Assembly (NCBI RefSeq): GCF_031877795.1
Contig: NC_133932.1
Location: 137,256,841-137,320,840 of the forward strand
Length of the DNA stretch: 64,000 nt
Reading direction: 5' to 3'
Source of the DNA: Strix aluco
Lineage: Eukaryota > Chordata > Aves > Strigiformes > Strigidae
The position numbers and the translations under genes are program-made. The first letter of the stretch is position 1, and each line of letters starts with the position of its first letter. Of this stretch, positions 41,001 to 64,000 are shown one piece after another. The notes under the pieces were generated by a model. It did not search any database. It saw only the letters and a program-made list of their open reading frames with translations, and was not told the origin of the DNA.

Positions 41001-43713
41001 TTGGTGGGTGGAAAACTGCCTGTGAGCCAGCAAATGTGCGCTGGCAGCCCAGAAAGCCACCCGTGTGCTGGGCTGCACCCAGAGCAGTGTGGGCAGCAGG
41101 GCGAGGGGGGGATTCTCCCCCTCTGCTCCGCTCTCAGGAGACCCCCCTGCAGTGCTGGGTCCAGCTCTGGGGGCACCAACAGCAGAAGGACACGGACCTG
41201 CTCGAGCGGGGCCAGAGGAGGCCACAGAGATGCTCGGGGGGCTGGAGCACCCCCCTGTGAGGACAGGCTGAGAGAGTTGGGGGGTTCAGCTGGAGAAGAG
41301 AAGGCTCCGGGGAGACCTTAGAGCGGCCTCCCAGGACTGAAAGGGGCTACAGAAAAGGGGGGAGGGACTCGTCATCAGGGGGGAGGGATAGGATGAGGGG
41401 AAACGGGTTTAAACTGACAGAGGGGAGATTTAGATCAGATCTAAGGCAGAAATTGTTCCCTGTGAGGGTGGGGAGGCCCTGGCACAGGTTGCCCAGAGAA
41501 GCTGTGGCTGCCCCCTCCCTGGAAGGGTTCAAGGCCAGGTTGGACGGGGCTTTGGGCAACCTGGGCTACTGGAAGGTGGCCCTGCCCGGGGCAAGGGGGT
41601 GGCACTGGATGATCGTTAAGGTCCCTTCCAACCCAAACCGTTCCATGATTCCACAATCTCTGGATTTCCTCCTCCCAGAAACAAGCCAAGACAGAGGAAC
41701 CGGACAGCGCCGACGTCTCCTTCTGCAGCGTCCCGGCGGCTCAGCCCCCCAACGCCGCCCCCGGCAAGAGCCGCCTGCGCTCGGCCGCCTCCACCCGCTC
41801 CCTCACCAGCTTCCCCTCCCGGGAATCCCTCGATCAGCTGGAAACCTCCTCCCCGCAGGAGACCCCCGGCAATTCGGCGCTGCTGGGCCTCCCTGGCTAC
41901 CGCCCGGTCACTCGCAGCTCCTTGAGGCGTTTGCAGGGGAGCAGCAACTCCAGCCTCGGTGCGTGCGAGCAAGGGGGGCTCCCCCCTGCTTTAAGGGGGG
42001 GTCACTTTTTACCTGGGACACCGCCCCCCCCCCCATTCTCAGCCCTCCCTGCTTTTGTTTTTAGGCCGGAGCAGCATCTACTTGGGCACGTGCCAGGATG
42101 AACCCGAGCAACTGGACGACTGGAACCGCATCGCGGAGCTGCAGCAGCGGAACCGAGTCTGCCCGCCCCACCTGAAGACCTGTTACCCCCTGGAGAGCAG
42201 GGTAAGGCCTGGGGTGGCCCCCCCTTACCCCCCACTTTTTCTGGGGGATGGGGAGTGGCTGGCGGGCGGCTCTGGGGACCCCACAGAGCATCACCCCTCA
42301 GCCACACCTCCCTTTCCCCCCCCGCCCCCAGCCCTCCAACTCGCTGGGGACCATCACGGACGAGGAGATGAAGACGGGTGACCCGACGGAGACGCTGCGG
42401 CGGGCCAGCATGCAGCCCTCGCAGCTTGCCCCTGCCGCCCGCCGCAGCACCCTGGCCACAGCCTGGCCCGGCGGCATCACCACCCGCCAGCAACGCAAAC
42501 GCCTCTCGGACGAATCCCACCAGGGTCCCGACACCCCCGAGGTGAGTCCGGCCCCACCCCGCGCCGCTGAGGCTGCTCCCCTCGCCCTCGCCAGGGGACT
42601 GGGGCAGCTGCAGATGTTCTCCAGATGTTGAGGGGCCCCGGGAGTGGCTTTGAGCCTTTGGCCTTCCCCAGCCCAGGGAGGGGGGCCCCCAGGGGTCCTG
42701 TCCCCACAATGACAGTGCCAGTTTGTCCCCCCCAAGGACAACAGTTCCAGTTTGCCCCCCCCCCCCATGACGGTTCCAGTCTGTACCCCCCGCCATGACA
42801 ATGGTTCGTTTGTCCCCCCAATGATGACAGTGCCAGTTTGTCCCCCCCCAACAACGATTCTAGTTTGTCCCCCCAGATGATGGTTCCAGTTTGTCCCCAC
42901 AAGGACGACAGTGCCAGTTTGTCCCCCCCCGACAACGGTTCCAGTTTGCCCCCCAATGACAGTGCCAGTTTGTGTGTGTGTCCCCAACGACACTGCCAGT
43001 TTGTGTGTGTGTCCCCAACGACACTGCCAGTTTGTGTCGTGTGTCCCCCCCCCCCAGATGATGGTTCTAGATTGTGCCCCCCCCTTTTTTTTCCAGTCTA
43101 AGAAGCCGACCAGCTGCTTCCCGCGCCCCCAGACCCCCCGGGAGCGGCGCAGCTCCCAGGGCAGCCGCAGGAGTGAGCAGCAGCCCCCCAGCAAGCAGGT
43201 GAGCTCCAGAGAGAACAGAAGAGTGGGGGGGACCCCCCCATCCTGGGGACGCCCCCCATCCTGCCCCGAGCTCACGGTCCCGTGTCCTCCTCAGGCCGAG
43301 AGGCGCCAGTCGATGGCGTTCAGCATCCTCAACACCCCCAAAAAATTGGGGAACAGCCTCCTGCGCCGGGCAGCTGGCCGGAAAACCACCCCCAAGAAGA
43401 ACTCCCCGCGCGGCAGCGCCCGCCGCTCGCCCCGCATCGCCACCGCCAAGTCTCCCAAGGGCAAGGTAGGCCCTGCGACCCCCCCGCGCCCCCCAGCCGT
43501 GCCCCCCCCAAGTGTGGGGGCGATGTGAGGGGTACATGTGCATACCCCAGTACCCCAAACCTCTGCCCTGGGCTCATGGGGGCAATGGGGGTGGGGATCC
43601 CCTGCTGTCACAGGGCAGTGGGTCCTTGAGGGGGGGGCACAGCCCCCACTGTCCCTTCTCTGCTCTGTCCTGTCCAGGCCAGTCGCCGACCGCTCAAGGA
43701 CACGAAATTCTGA
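26076..43713 (+). CDS. NUMA1: NUMA1 (nuclear mitotic apparatus protein)
   Basis: Large coiled-coil protein that sits in the interphase nucleus and, in mitosis, links dynein-dynactin to spindle poles and cortex through LGN. Coding exons: 26076-26117, 26448-26536, 28205-28284, 28946-29028, 29107-29187, 29424-29508, 30091-30223, 30743-30900, 32191-32308, 33698-33815, 34140-34280, 34516-34638, 35116-38328, 38507-38548, 39359-39427, 39546-39656, 39748-39966, 40053-40210, 40321-40567, 41679-41958, 42065-42201, 42332-42541, 43097-43198, 43295-43465 and 43678-43713. They sum to 6,246 nt, giving 2,081 residues (human is about 2,115), in phase throughout. The N-terminus ([16 protein letters not shown]) is the hook-like domain of residues 1 to about 155. 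[18 protein letters not shown] and [19 protein letters not shown]-type sequences mark the start of the rod. Introns 9, 10 and 20 (numbering the ATG exon as 2) hold CR1 copies. Confidence 0.97.
31130..31795 (+). mobile_element. CR1 LINE 3' end, sense, in NUMA1 intron 9
   Basis: About 665 bases of 5'-truncated CR1, running from a GGCTGAACAGGAGCCAGCAG block to the terminal TGATTCTGGGATTCTG repeat. The intron is between exons 30743-30900 and 32191-32308. It is nearly identical over its last 400 bases to the copies at 19.5, 47.0 and 56.9 kb. Confidence 0.9.
32491..33025 (-). mobile_element. CR1 LINE, antisense, in NUMA1 intron 10
   Basis: A second CR1 subfamily, marked by AACCTGGCCTTGAACCCTTC and CTCGAGCAGGTCCGTGTCC blocks. 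It is about 535 bases long, in reverse orientation. It closely matches, in inverted orientation, the copy at 40935-41660 (my reading is roughly 97% over shared sequence). Confidence 0.88.
35116..38328 (+). CDS. NUMA1: NUMA1 giant coiled-coil exon
   Basis: A single uninterrupted 3,213-base exon encoding 1,071 residues of heptad-rich, Glu/Leu/Lys/Arg/Gln-dominated coiled coil (about residues 418-1488), with acceptor CTGCCAG and donor GTAGGG. It corresponds to the very long rod exon of mammalian NUMA1. Conserved landmarks include [20 protein letters not shown] and [20 protein letters not shown]. Codon use is strongly GC-biased (GAG, CTG, CAG), so the antisense strand is also open for long stretches and yields Leu/Ser-rich shadow frames. 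The exon just before it (34516-34638) carries LLEDQLAKL at the position of the human Spindly-like dynein-adaptor motif; that assignment is from memory. Confidence 0.95.
40053..43713 (+). CDS. NUMA1: NUMA1 C-terminal tail exons
   Basis: These exons encode the globular tail after the rod. [15 protein letters not shown] is followed by [30 protein letters not shown] and [17 protein letters not shown] lie in the region that binds LGN and microtubules in human. TTRQQRKR is the nuclear localisation signal. [12 protein letters not shown] retains the Thr-Pro that is the CDK1 site (human Thr2055) controlling cortical recruitment. [20 protein letters not shown] is the conserved mitotic segment. The protein ends in [10 protein letters not shown]. 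All these elements are present, so tail function should be intact. Confidence 0.93.
40935..41660 (+). mobile_element. CR1 LINE, sense, in NUMA1 intron 20, abutting an exon
   Basis: About 725 bases of CR1, of the same subfamily as the copy at 32491-33025 but in the opposite orientation. Its 3' end (GGTCCCTTCCAACCCAAACC, then TTCCATGATTCC) stops about 20 bases before the acceptor of the exon at 41679. The polypyrimidine tract of that exon therefore lies directly beside the element. Confidence 0.88.
42715..43075. repeat. Minisatellite in NUMA1 intron 23
   Basis: About 360 bases of degenerate repeat with a unit of 25-32 bases, of the form GACAGTGCCAGTTTGTCCCC followed by CCC and AACAACGGTT-type variants. 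A subset of units contains TGTGTGTGTG. It stops about 20 bases before the acceptor of the exon at 43097. Confidence 0.85.
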
Positions 43714-44182
43714 GGGTGCCCCGACTGTGCTGCACCCCACCCCGGGGGGAGTGTCCCCCAGTCCCCCCCACACCAGCTCTGCACCCCTCTCGCCTCTCCC
43801 TGCCCCCCCCAGTGCTGTGGGGACGTCCCCAGGGCCCTGCAGCACCAGGAGGGGTGGGGGGACACACAGATGGGACCCCCTTTCCCCTGTCCTGAACACA
43901 GCCCCCAGCCTGGAACCCCTCTGTGGGTGCAGGGAGGGGGGGGGCCAGGGGCTGAACCCTCCCCCCGGGGGGATCCCCCAACCCCAGGGAGGGGGACAGA
44001 GGTGGGCTGGGGCATCCCCAAGGCCACCACCCTCCTCCTCCTTATCTTCCTCCCTGCTTTGGGAGTCCCCAGGGCCGGGGGGGGTGCAGCAGCCAGGCCC
44101 CAGCAGGGCAGTGACTGGCCCCCCCTGACCTGCCACTGCCCTCAGGGACAGGGGCAGCATTTTTAAAGTGTTTCTACTTGTA

Positions 44183-44188
44183 AATAAA
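44183..44188 (+). terminator. NUMA1 polyadenylation signal
   Basis: AATAAA 470 bases after the NUMA1 stop. It lies about 180 bases from the opposing XNDC1 poly(A) signal. Confidence 0.8.
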
Positions 44189-44370
44189 TTGTATTTTTCT
44201 CCTGCTTTGGCTTGTTCCGCCTCATTTTTTGTGCCCACTGGCACTGGGGACCCCAAGGGGAGGAAGAGTGTGGCTGCCTCTTCCTCCTCCTCCTCCGCCC
44301 CCCTTCGCTATCCCCACCACTCACCCAGGGCCCCCCCAGAAGAGTTTTCTCTCTTTTTTTTCTCCTTTAA

Positions 44371-44376
44371 TTTATT
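44371..44376 (-). terminator. XNDC1 polyadenylation signal
   Basis: AATAAA on the minus strand, about 290 bases past the XNDC1 stop codon. It places the XNDC1 and NUMA1 3' ends tail to tail with almost no gap. Confidence 0.7.
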
Positions 44377-44664
44377 CTCTTCCAGAGCAACTCCCATCAT
44401 CACCACCTCTCCCCACCCACGGGTCCCCCCCAAATCCCGGGGGTGTTCCCCACGCTGACCATGGGGCGATGGAAGCGCGTTTCACCCCCCCCCCCCCATG
44501 CCTTGTCCCCCCGCCCCGATTTTCCAGGGCTGTTACACCTCCGCTGTGGCACAGCCGGATCTGGCAGCGCAGGCAGGAGCAGGCAGGGCTCCGATCCAGT
44601 GTCAACCTCGGGGTTTTGGGGTTTTTTTTGTGTGTGTGTCTGCCGTTTTGCTGTCGTCACAGCC

Positions 44665-47600
44665 CTACCCCAGCCAGGAGGATGAGGATGGGGAGCCCGG
44701 TGCCCCCACCGGCTCCCCGCAGGTGCTGGCGTGTCGCTCCACCTCCGCCGCGCCAAAGGGCAGCTCGCAGATGGGGCAGGACACCCAGGCAGGGGGGGAC
44801 GAAGGCCCCGGCAGCGGGGAGGAAGGCCAGACTGTGGGGGGGTCTTCCTCACCGCAGCGGGAGGCGTGAACGGGGAGGAGATCCAGGCTGAAGCGGCCTG
44901 CGGGGAAGGAGAGGTGAGGGGGTGGTGACATGGCGGGGGGGGGACGGTGGGCACGGGGTTCAGGCTCGTGCCCTCCCCGCTGACCCCCCCGCCACCATCG
45001 GGGGTGAAGTGTCCCTGCTTCTCCCCAAAAATCCAGGGTGTGACGCACAAACGGGGCCGCTGTCCCCCCGTCTGCCGGCGTCCCCTCACCCCTTCTGCCC
45101 CCAACGCCTCCACTTTGTGCCCATCTCGATCCCACGGGACATCAGGGCCAGGATATCCCCCCCCTGCCCCCCTCAAAATCTCTCCCAGCCTGGGCAGGGA
45201 GCAGCGCTGAGCGAAGGGGACTGAGCCGACGGACGGACACGCTGTACTCTGCCCCAGAAGCGTGTCCCCCTCCCCGCTCGGCTCTGCCGTGCACTCCTGT
45301 TACAGGGCGGCCATTTCGGGCAGGGAGGGGACACACCACCCCCCCCCCTCCCCCCTTCTTCCCCGAGCACCCACCTGAGCAGATGGGGCAGACGCCCACG
45401 TCCCCTCCGCTGTCCCCCCTCCTGCCCCGTCCCTCACGCTGCCTGCGGGCTCTGGCTCTTCCTCCAGCCCTGGGGGGGTTCCAAGAGGGGCTGTAAGTTT
45501 GGGGCTCACCCCCCGCTGCGTCCTGCTCCCCCCACCCAAAAGGAGTGAAGGATCCCAGCCAAGCGCCAGATCCAGCAATGTGCCGAAAGGGAGAGGGGAA
45601 CCAGCTGGGAAAGCCTCAGAGCAGAGGAATCAGCGGGGTGAGGGCAGGAGGAGCCCAGGGATTACCTGCCCGCAGGGCTGGGAGCTCTCTGCCTGCTGTG
45701 TGGCCGCCGACGGGCTCTCAGGGGGGCTGCGGGGACATCCCACGCGGGTCCTGGGGGGCAGGGGACAAGCTGTGATCCCCCCCTCTGCTCAGCAGCGCCT
45801 GATCTCCCAGCAGAAGGGAGAGGGGTGAGAACTGAGCGTTCATGGGCAGAAAAAAGACCCTGGGTGACACAAAACGACAATCACCTCCTCCATCGTGGTT
45901 CCCTCACGCCAGCAAGGAGGGGGACATGCCCGGAGGACGGTCACCCCGGCCAGGACACGGCCTGCTGCCGGCAGGGAGGGGGAAAGGGGATCCCTGCGGG
46001 TACAGGGAGCGCCCCGGCAGCTGGGGGTTCACCCCAGCCTGGCCCAGGTGAGATCCCTCAGCAGGGTAAGACCCCTTCGGATGGTTTGGGGGGGGGCACA
46101 AAGGCTCTCTGCGCTGAAACAAGCCCTGCGTGGGCAGCTCTGGCTCACCTGGCACCGCGGGGCCCCCCGGATCCTCGACCGGCAGCTCCGTGTCACCCCC
46201 CGGGGTGGCTGTGCCAGTTTTGGGCCTCGATGCCCGGCTCCGTGCCGCCGACAGCACCATGCGGGCCGGGCGGCTGAGGCGAGCTGGGCTCTGAGCACCT
46301 GGCTCCAGCTGCTGCAGGCGGCTCTTGAGCTGCTCCTCCTCCCTCGAGCTCCTGCAGACACAGAGGAACTGTCAGCCCCCTCCCCAAAACCGGGGCTCCA
46401 GGCACCCGGGGGCTGGGAGGCAACACCCCAAACTTGGCTGTGTGGGGAGGGGGACCAGGCCCGGCTACTTACGAGTGAGATTCGGGAAAGAAAGTCCGGC
46501 AAAAGGCAGGGCTGGCGTGCCAGGGGCTGTCCACGGGCTCAGCATCCTCCTGGGGAACAAGGGAATTGCCTCAGGGAAGGGAGACCGGTGCTCTGTGCCC
46601 CCCACCCTGGGCCCAGCCGCTGGTTCAGCTGGGGAGGAGCCTCCAGGCCTCACCGTGGGGCACGGGGAGGCGGTTAGAGGCACCTACCAGGCCTTGTTGG
46701 GGGGGCTGGGGGTGCTGGGGATCCAGTGGCGTGCGCACGCGGATGAAGGACAGCCCGAACTGGCTGTGCTTGCTGAAGGGCTGGCTGCAGGTGAGCCGCA
46801 GGCGGTCCCACTTCTGCCCCACTGCCAGCGCCAGGAAATCTGCTGCAGGGAGTTGGGGAAAAGCAGTTGGGGTGGAGGGAACACACCAGGGATCACCGTC
46901 CCGGCATTGCCCCCACCTCTGCTTGTTACCCTGAGCTGCTGTTCCCCTTCCAGGACCAGGACACGGTGACAAGTGTCTACAGAATCCCAGAATCATGGAG
47001 GTTGGAAAAGCCCTTGAAGCTCCTCCAGTCCAACCATGAACCTCACCCTGACCGTTCCCAACTCCACCAGATCCCTCAGCGCTGGGTCAGCCCGACTCTT
47101 CAACCCCTCCAGGGATGGGGACTCCCCCCCTGCCCTGGGCAGCCCATTCCAACGCCCAACAACCCCTTCTGCAAAGAAATCCTTCCTAAGAGCCAGTCTG
47201 ACCCTGCCCTGGCGCAGCTTGAGGCCATTCCCTCTTGGCCTGCCGCTGGTTCCTTGGCTCAAGAGACTCATCCCCCCTCTCTGCACCCTCCTCTCAGGGA
47301 GTTGGAGAGGGCCAGGAGGTCTCCCCTCAGCCTCCTCTTCTCCACACTAAACCCCCCCAGTTCCCTCAGCCGCTCCCCATCACACCTGTGCTCCAGACCC
47401 TGCACCAGCTCCGTTGCCCTTCTCTGGACACACTTGAGTCATTGAATGCTACGAAACTCCCGGGGCTGCAGAGCGAACGGAACAGCTGCAGTTCCTGGTC
47501 CCCTGGTCTCCCTGTCCCCTCCCAGCCCCTCTGCTCCCCCCTGAGCCAATCTCCCTTCGGATTTTTACCTTCCTTAAACATCCGGACGCCGCAGCGGTTC

Positions 47601-48326
47601 CGGTCCAGCTTCGAGTCCGCTGGCGTCATCAACGCGACGCTGGGCACCAGGGTGAGGTAAGGCCGGTCGAGCGGCCACGAGGAACGTCCCACCTCGATCT
47701 GGAGAAAGGCGCAGCCGCAGTTACCTGTGTTCAGGCGCGAGGGACACGAGGTTCAGGGCTGCCAAGCTCAGCCAGGGCGCAGCCCCTGCCTGAGCCAGTG
47801 CCGAGGGGGACGTACCGATGTCCACGTAGCCGATGGGGCTGGCTCTCTCCAGCTGCAGCTCCGCTCTCAGGTGCCTGCTGCGGTCCTGGGGGCAGCTGAG
47901 CCAGGGCCGAGGACCGTCCTCACGCAGCAAATTCTCCACCGGGTACCTGGGGTCCTGCAGATACCAGCAGAGACACCATGTCACGCCTCGGCCCCTTCCC
48001 CAGCCGCTTTCCCTGTTCCCTCCATCTCGCTCTGGGTGCAGGGGAGAAGTGGGGGACTCTCCAGCAACCCACAGAAATAGCCTGCTTTTGGAGAGGAATC
48101 ACGCATAATTAGTGCCCCGTGGCACTAATTAGTGCCCTTCAGCCTGCGCCTAACAAGGAGCGCTGTGGTGCTGCAGCCTATCGCACCCTGTACTGAGAAC
48201 CCTCCCCCTCTTCAGCAGTTCAGAGGGAACCCAGGTTTTGTAATACCCCCCCCTCCTCCCATGAGGAGACGCCCCAGAGACCTGCGAGGAGAAGGAGACA
48301 ACGAAGCTGATTTTAACCGGAGCCAT
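44665..48326 (-). CDS. XNDC1: XNDC1: XRCC1 N-terminal domain protein with two UBZ4-type zinc fingers
   Basis: Probable DNA-repair adaptor. Exons: 48326-48282, 47954-47816, 47724-47569, 46839-46688, 46549-46473, 46351-46149, 45750-45666, 45469-45375 and 44897-44665; 1,185 nt give 394 residues, in phase. Residues 1 to about 160 align with the XRCC1 N-terminal domain: [68 protein letters not shown] and [16 protein letters not shown] helical segment ([16 protein letters not shown]) follows, then low-complexity sequence. The C-terminus has CPIC-x11-HASRC (Cys313 to Cys332, split by an intron) and CPIC-x11-HASTC (358-377), both with the UBZ4 spacing of RAD18. The N-terminal and last two exons are firm; the exon at 45666-45750 is supported only by phase and splice sites, and another small in-phase exon could exist. 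The gene shares a promoter region with RNF121. Confidence 0.85.
46979..47449 (-). mobile_element. CR1 LINE 3' end in XNDC1 intron 3
   Basis: About 470 bases, 5'-truncated and of the same subfamily as the 19.5-kb copy, starting with the AATCCCAGAATCATGG tail. It is in the same orientation as XNDC1 and sits between its exons 3 and 4. Confidence 0.9.
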
Positions 48327-48499
48327 CTGGGATCCCCAGGAGAAACCCCTCTGCCAAGCTTCCCTTCAGATCCCTCCAACCTGGTGTGGAGAGGGGGCAC
48401 GTCCACGACAGGATCGAGCACCTCCCAGCAGGGAAGAGCCTCCGCCCCCCGCCAGCTGTAGCACAGCCCTCCACTTTCAAACGGTGCGAAGTGGGGGAC

Positions 48500-49265
48500 A
48501 CTGGGGCAGCCATTCCATGAGTCCTCACTGACTCCAGTCACCCCACAATCCCCCCAGCCCTGGCCAGCAGCCCCCCAGCCCCACCCCACACCCCCCCAGT
48601 CACCCAGAGCCCCCCAGACCTGACCCCCCGCTTTGTTTTGCCACAGCAATGACCCCCACAACTGACTCACGCCCCCCCCCCAGCCCCAGTCAGCCACTTC
48701 TGTGCCCCTAACTCACCCCCCCACCATTCCACCACCCTGGTGCCACCCACATCCAGCCCACAACCCCCAGCCCCATTCACCCCCCCCAAGTGCCCCCCAT
48801 CTCTGCCCCACAACTCCCTTCAGCCCCTCAGTTCCAGCCCCCGGTGTCCCCAGACCCACACACAACCTCCCCAGATCCATTCTGCCATCCCAGTAGCCCC
48901 CAGTCGTGCCCCACAAGCCCCCCCTCAGCCCCACTCACCCCCCAGCCCTGTCCCACAGCCCCCCCCATACAGCCCCTCTCCCCACAGCTCCCCCCATTGA
49001 CCCCCCCAGTGCTCCCCAGTCCGTCTCCCCCATTTCCCCCCCACAGCTCTGCCCCACAGTCCCCCCCCATTCACCCCCCCCAGTGCTCCCCGGTCCCTCT
49101 CCCCCGTTCCCCCCCCCAGCCCCTCTCCCTCACCACCGCACCGATTCCGAAGCCGCCGCCGGAATCTCCCGCCCAAACCGCCTGACCCCTGACCCCCGAC
49201 CCTGTGGCCCGCTCCCCGCCGCTCCCTCCTCACTTCAGCCCCCCCCCCCCCCCCCCCCCCGGCTC
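48500..49265. repeat. C-rich low-complexity tract in the XNDC1 5' region
   Basis: About 760 bases dominated by CCCCCCA and CCCCAGCCC-type runs, including an almost pure C-run at about 49237-49260. It lies upstream of the XNDC1 start codon, probably in a 5' UTR intron whose first exon may end near 49132 (donor-like GTGAGG on the minus strand). The XNDC1 transcript would be G-rich here. Proline-rich open frames are artefacts. Confidence 0.6.
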
Positions 49266-49339
49266 CCAACCCCTAATCCCGACCCCTGACCTCGGTCCCT
49301 GACCACGGACCCCGGTCCCCGACCCCCGGCCCGGCCCGG

Positions 49340-49807
49340 GGCTCCGCCGCGGTGCATGACGGGACACGTAGTCCTCCAGCAGCTCCGCGTCAGCGCCCCG
49401 CGCAACGGGCTCTAAGGGACCGTCTGCCATGTGCGCTCCCTCCGGAACAGCGTGAGACGGCAGCGAGAAGGCCTGGGGGAAGGGAAAGGAGGCGATTCAA
49501 CAGCATTGACAGAGCCGGCCCCGAGTGCGAGGTGACCGTGTAACCGATCCCACCGGCACGGACTGTGCGTCCCGCTCTAAGTCTGGAAATGGCAGATGAT
49601 CCCTGACCGTGACAGTTCGCCCCTTCCCTCCCGCCAGAAGCGGCTCCTCTGGCTGCTGTCCCACCCCTTCTCTCCTTCGATTGGTCGCTGGGGCAGCGCC
49701 GCGCTCAGCGATTGGTCAGACGTGCGGTGGCGTACCCGGTGATTGGCGGACGGCGGCGGAACGAGCTGGCTGTTGGGGTGGCCGTTGGGGAGGGGGGGGG
49801 GGGGAAG
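49340..49807. promoter_or_regulatory. XNDC1/RNF121 bidirectional promoter
   Basis: Head-to-head promoter. Seen: a ZNF143/SBS-like ACTACGTGTCCCGTCATGC on the minus strand (49354-49372), oriented toward XNDC1; three ATTGG (inverted CCAAT, NF-Y) boxes at 49680, 49711 and 49742, spaced exactly 31 and 31 bases; and AAGATGGCGGC (49805-49815), a YY1-type site overlapping the RNF121 start codon. There is no TATA box. The region is CpG-rich. The sites are read directly; binding is inferred from known consensus sequences. Confidence 0.65.

Positions 49808-64000
<14,193 letters not shown>

Overview
This is nuclear DNA of a bird. Every gene is split by GT-AG introns, the GC content is very high with dense CpG and long homopolymer runs, and the interspersed repeats are CR1 LINEs, several nearly identical, plus one ERVL-like LTR fossil. 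The genes match the vertebrate neighbourhood of human 11q13.4. No bacterial, plasmid or viral gene system is present. The species cannot be named from the sequence alone.

Layout from left to right. The first two coding exons of INPPL1 (SHIP2) lie on the minus strand (466-5097), and the rest of that gene is beyond the left edge. A complete folate receptor gene follows on the minus strand (6388-7710). A minisatellite (about 8.27-9.35 kb) separates it from ANAPC15 on the plus strand (9625-11109). TOMT lies tail to tail with ANAPC15 on the minus strand (11441-13752), and its first intron is filled by about 50 copies of a 20-base repeat. LAMTOR1 is on the plus strand (15301-20787); its promoter carries five E-box/CLEAR-like sites and its first intron an ERVL-like LTR. 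NUMA1 is on the plus strand, with its promoter near 22.1 kb and 25 coding exons from 26076 to 43713, including a single 3,213-base coiled-coil exon. XNDC1, an XRCC1 N-terminal-domain protein, is on the minus strand (44665-48326), tail to tail with NUMA1. RNF121 is on the plus strand from 49808 to the right edge, head to head with XNDC1; eight coding exons are present and the 3' end is missing.

The genes are mostly housekeeping genes: APC/C regulation (ANAPC15), spindle organisation (NUMA1), lysosomal mTORC1 signalling (LAMTOR1), phosphoinositide signalling (INPPL1), folate uptake (FOLR), ER/Golgi ubiquitin ligation (RNF121), a probable DNA-repair protein (XNDC1) and a hair-cell methyltransferase (TOMT). 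They form a syntenic cluster, not a pathway. All exon models below were built by hand from splice sites, reading phase and remembered human proteins. For ANAPC15, TOMT, LAMTOR1, FOLR and NUMA1 the exon lengths sum to an open frame of the expected size.

The observations most worth following are: (1) avian XNDC1 ends in two spaced UBZ4-type zinc fingers (CxxC-x11-HxxxC), which suggests a ubiquitin-reading DNA-repair adaptor; (2) two consecutive U12-type introns split the RING region of RNF121; (3) three NF-Y boxes lie exactly 31 bases apart in the XNDC1/RNF121 promoter; (4) E-box/CLEAR-like sites cluster upstream of LAMTOR1; and (5) a nearly identical inverted CR1 pair brackets NUMA1 exons 11-20.
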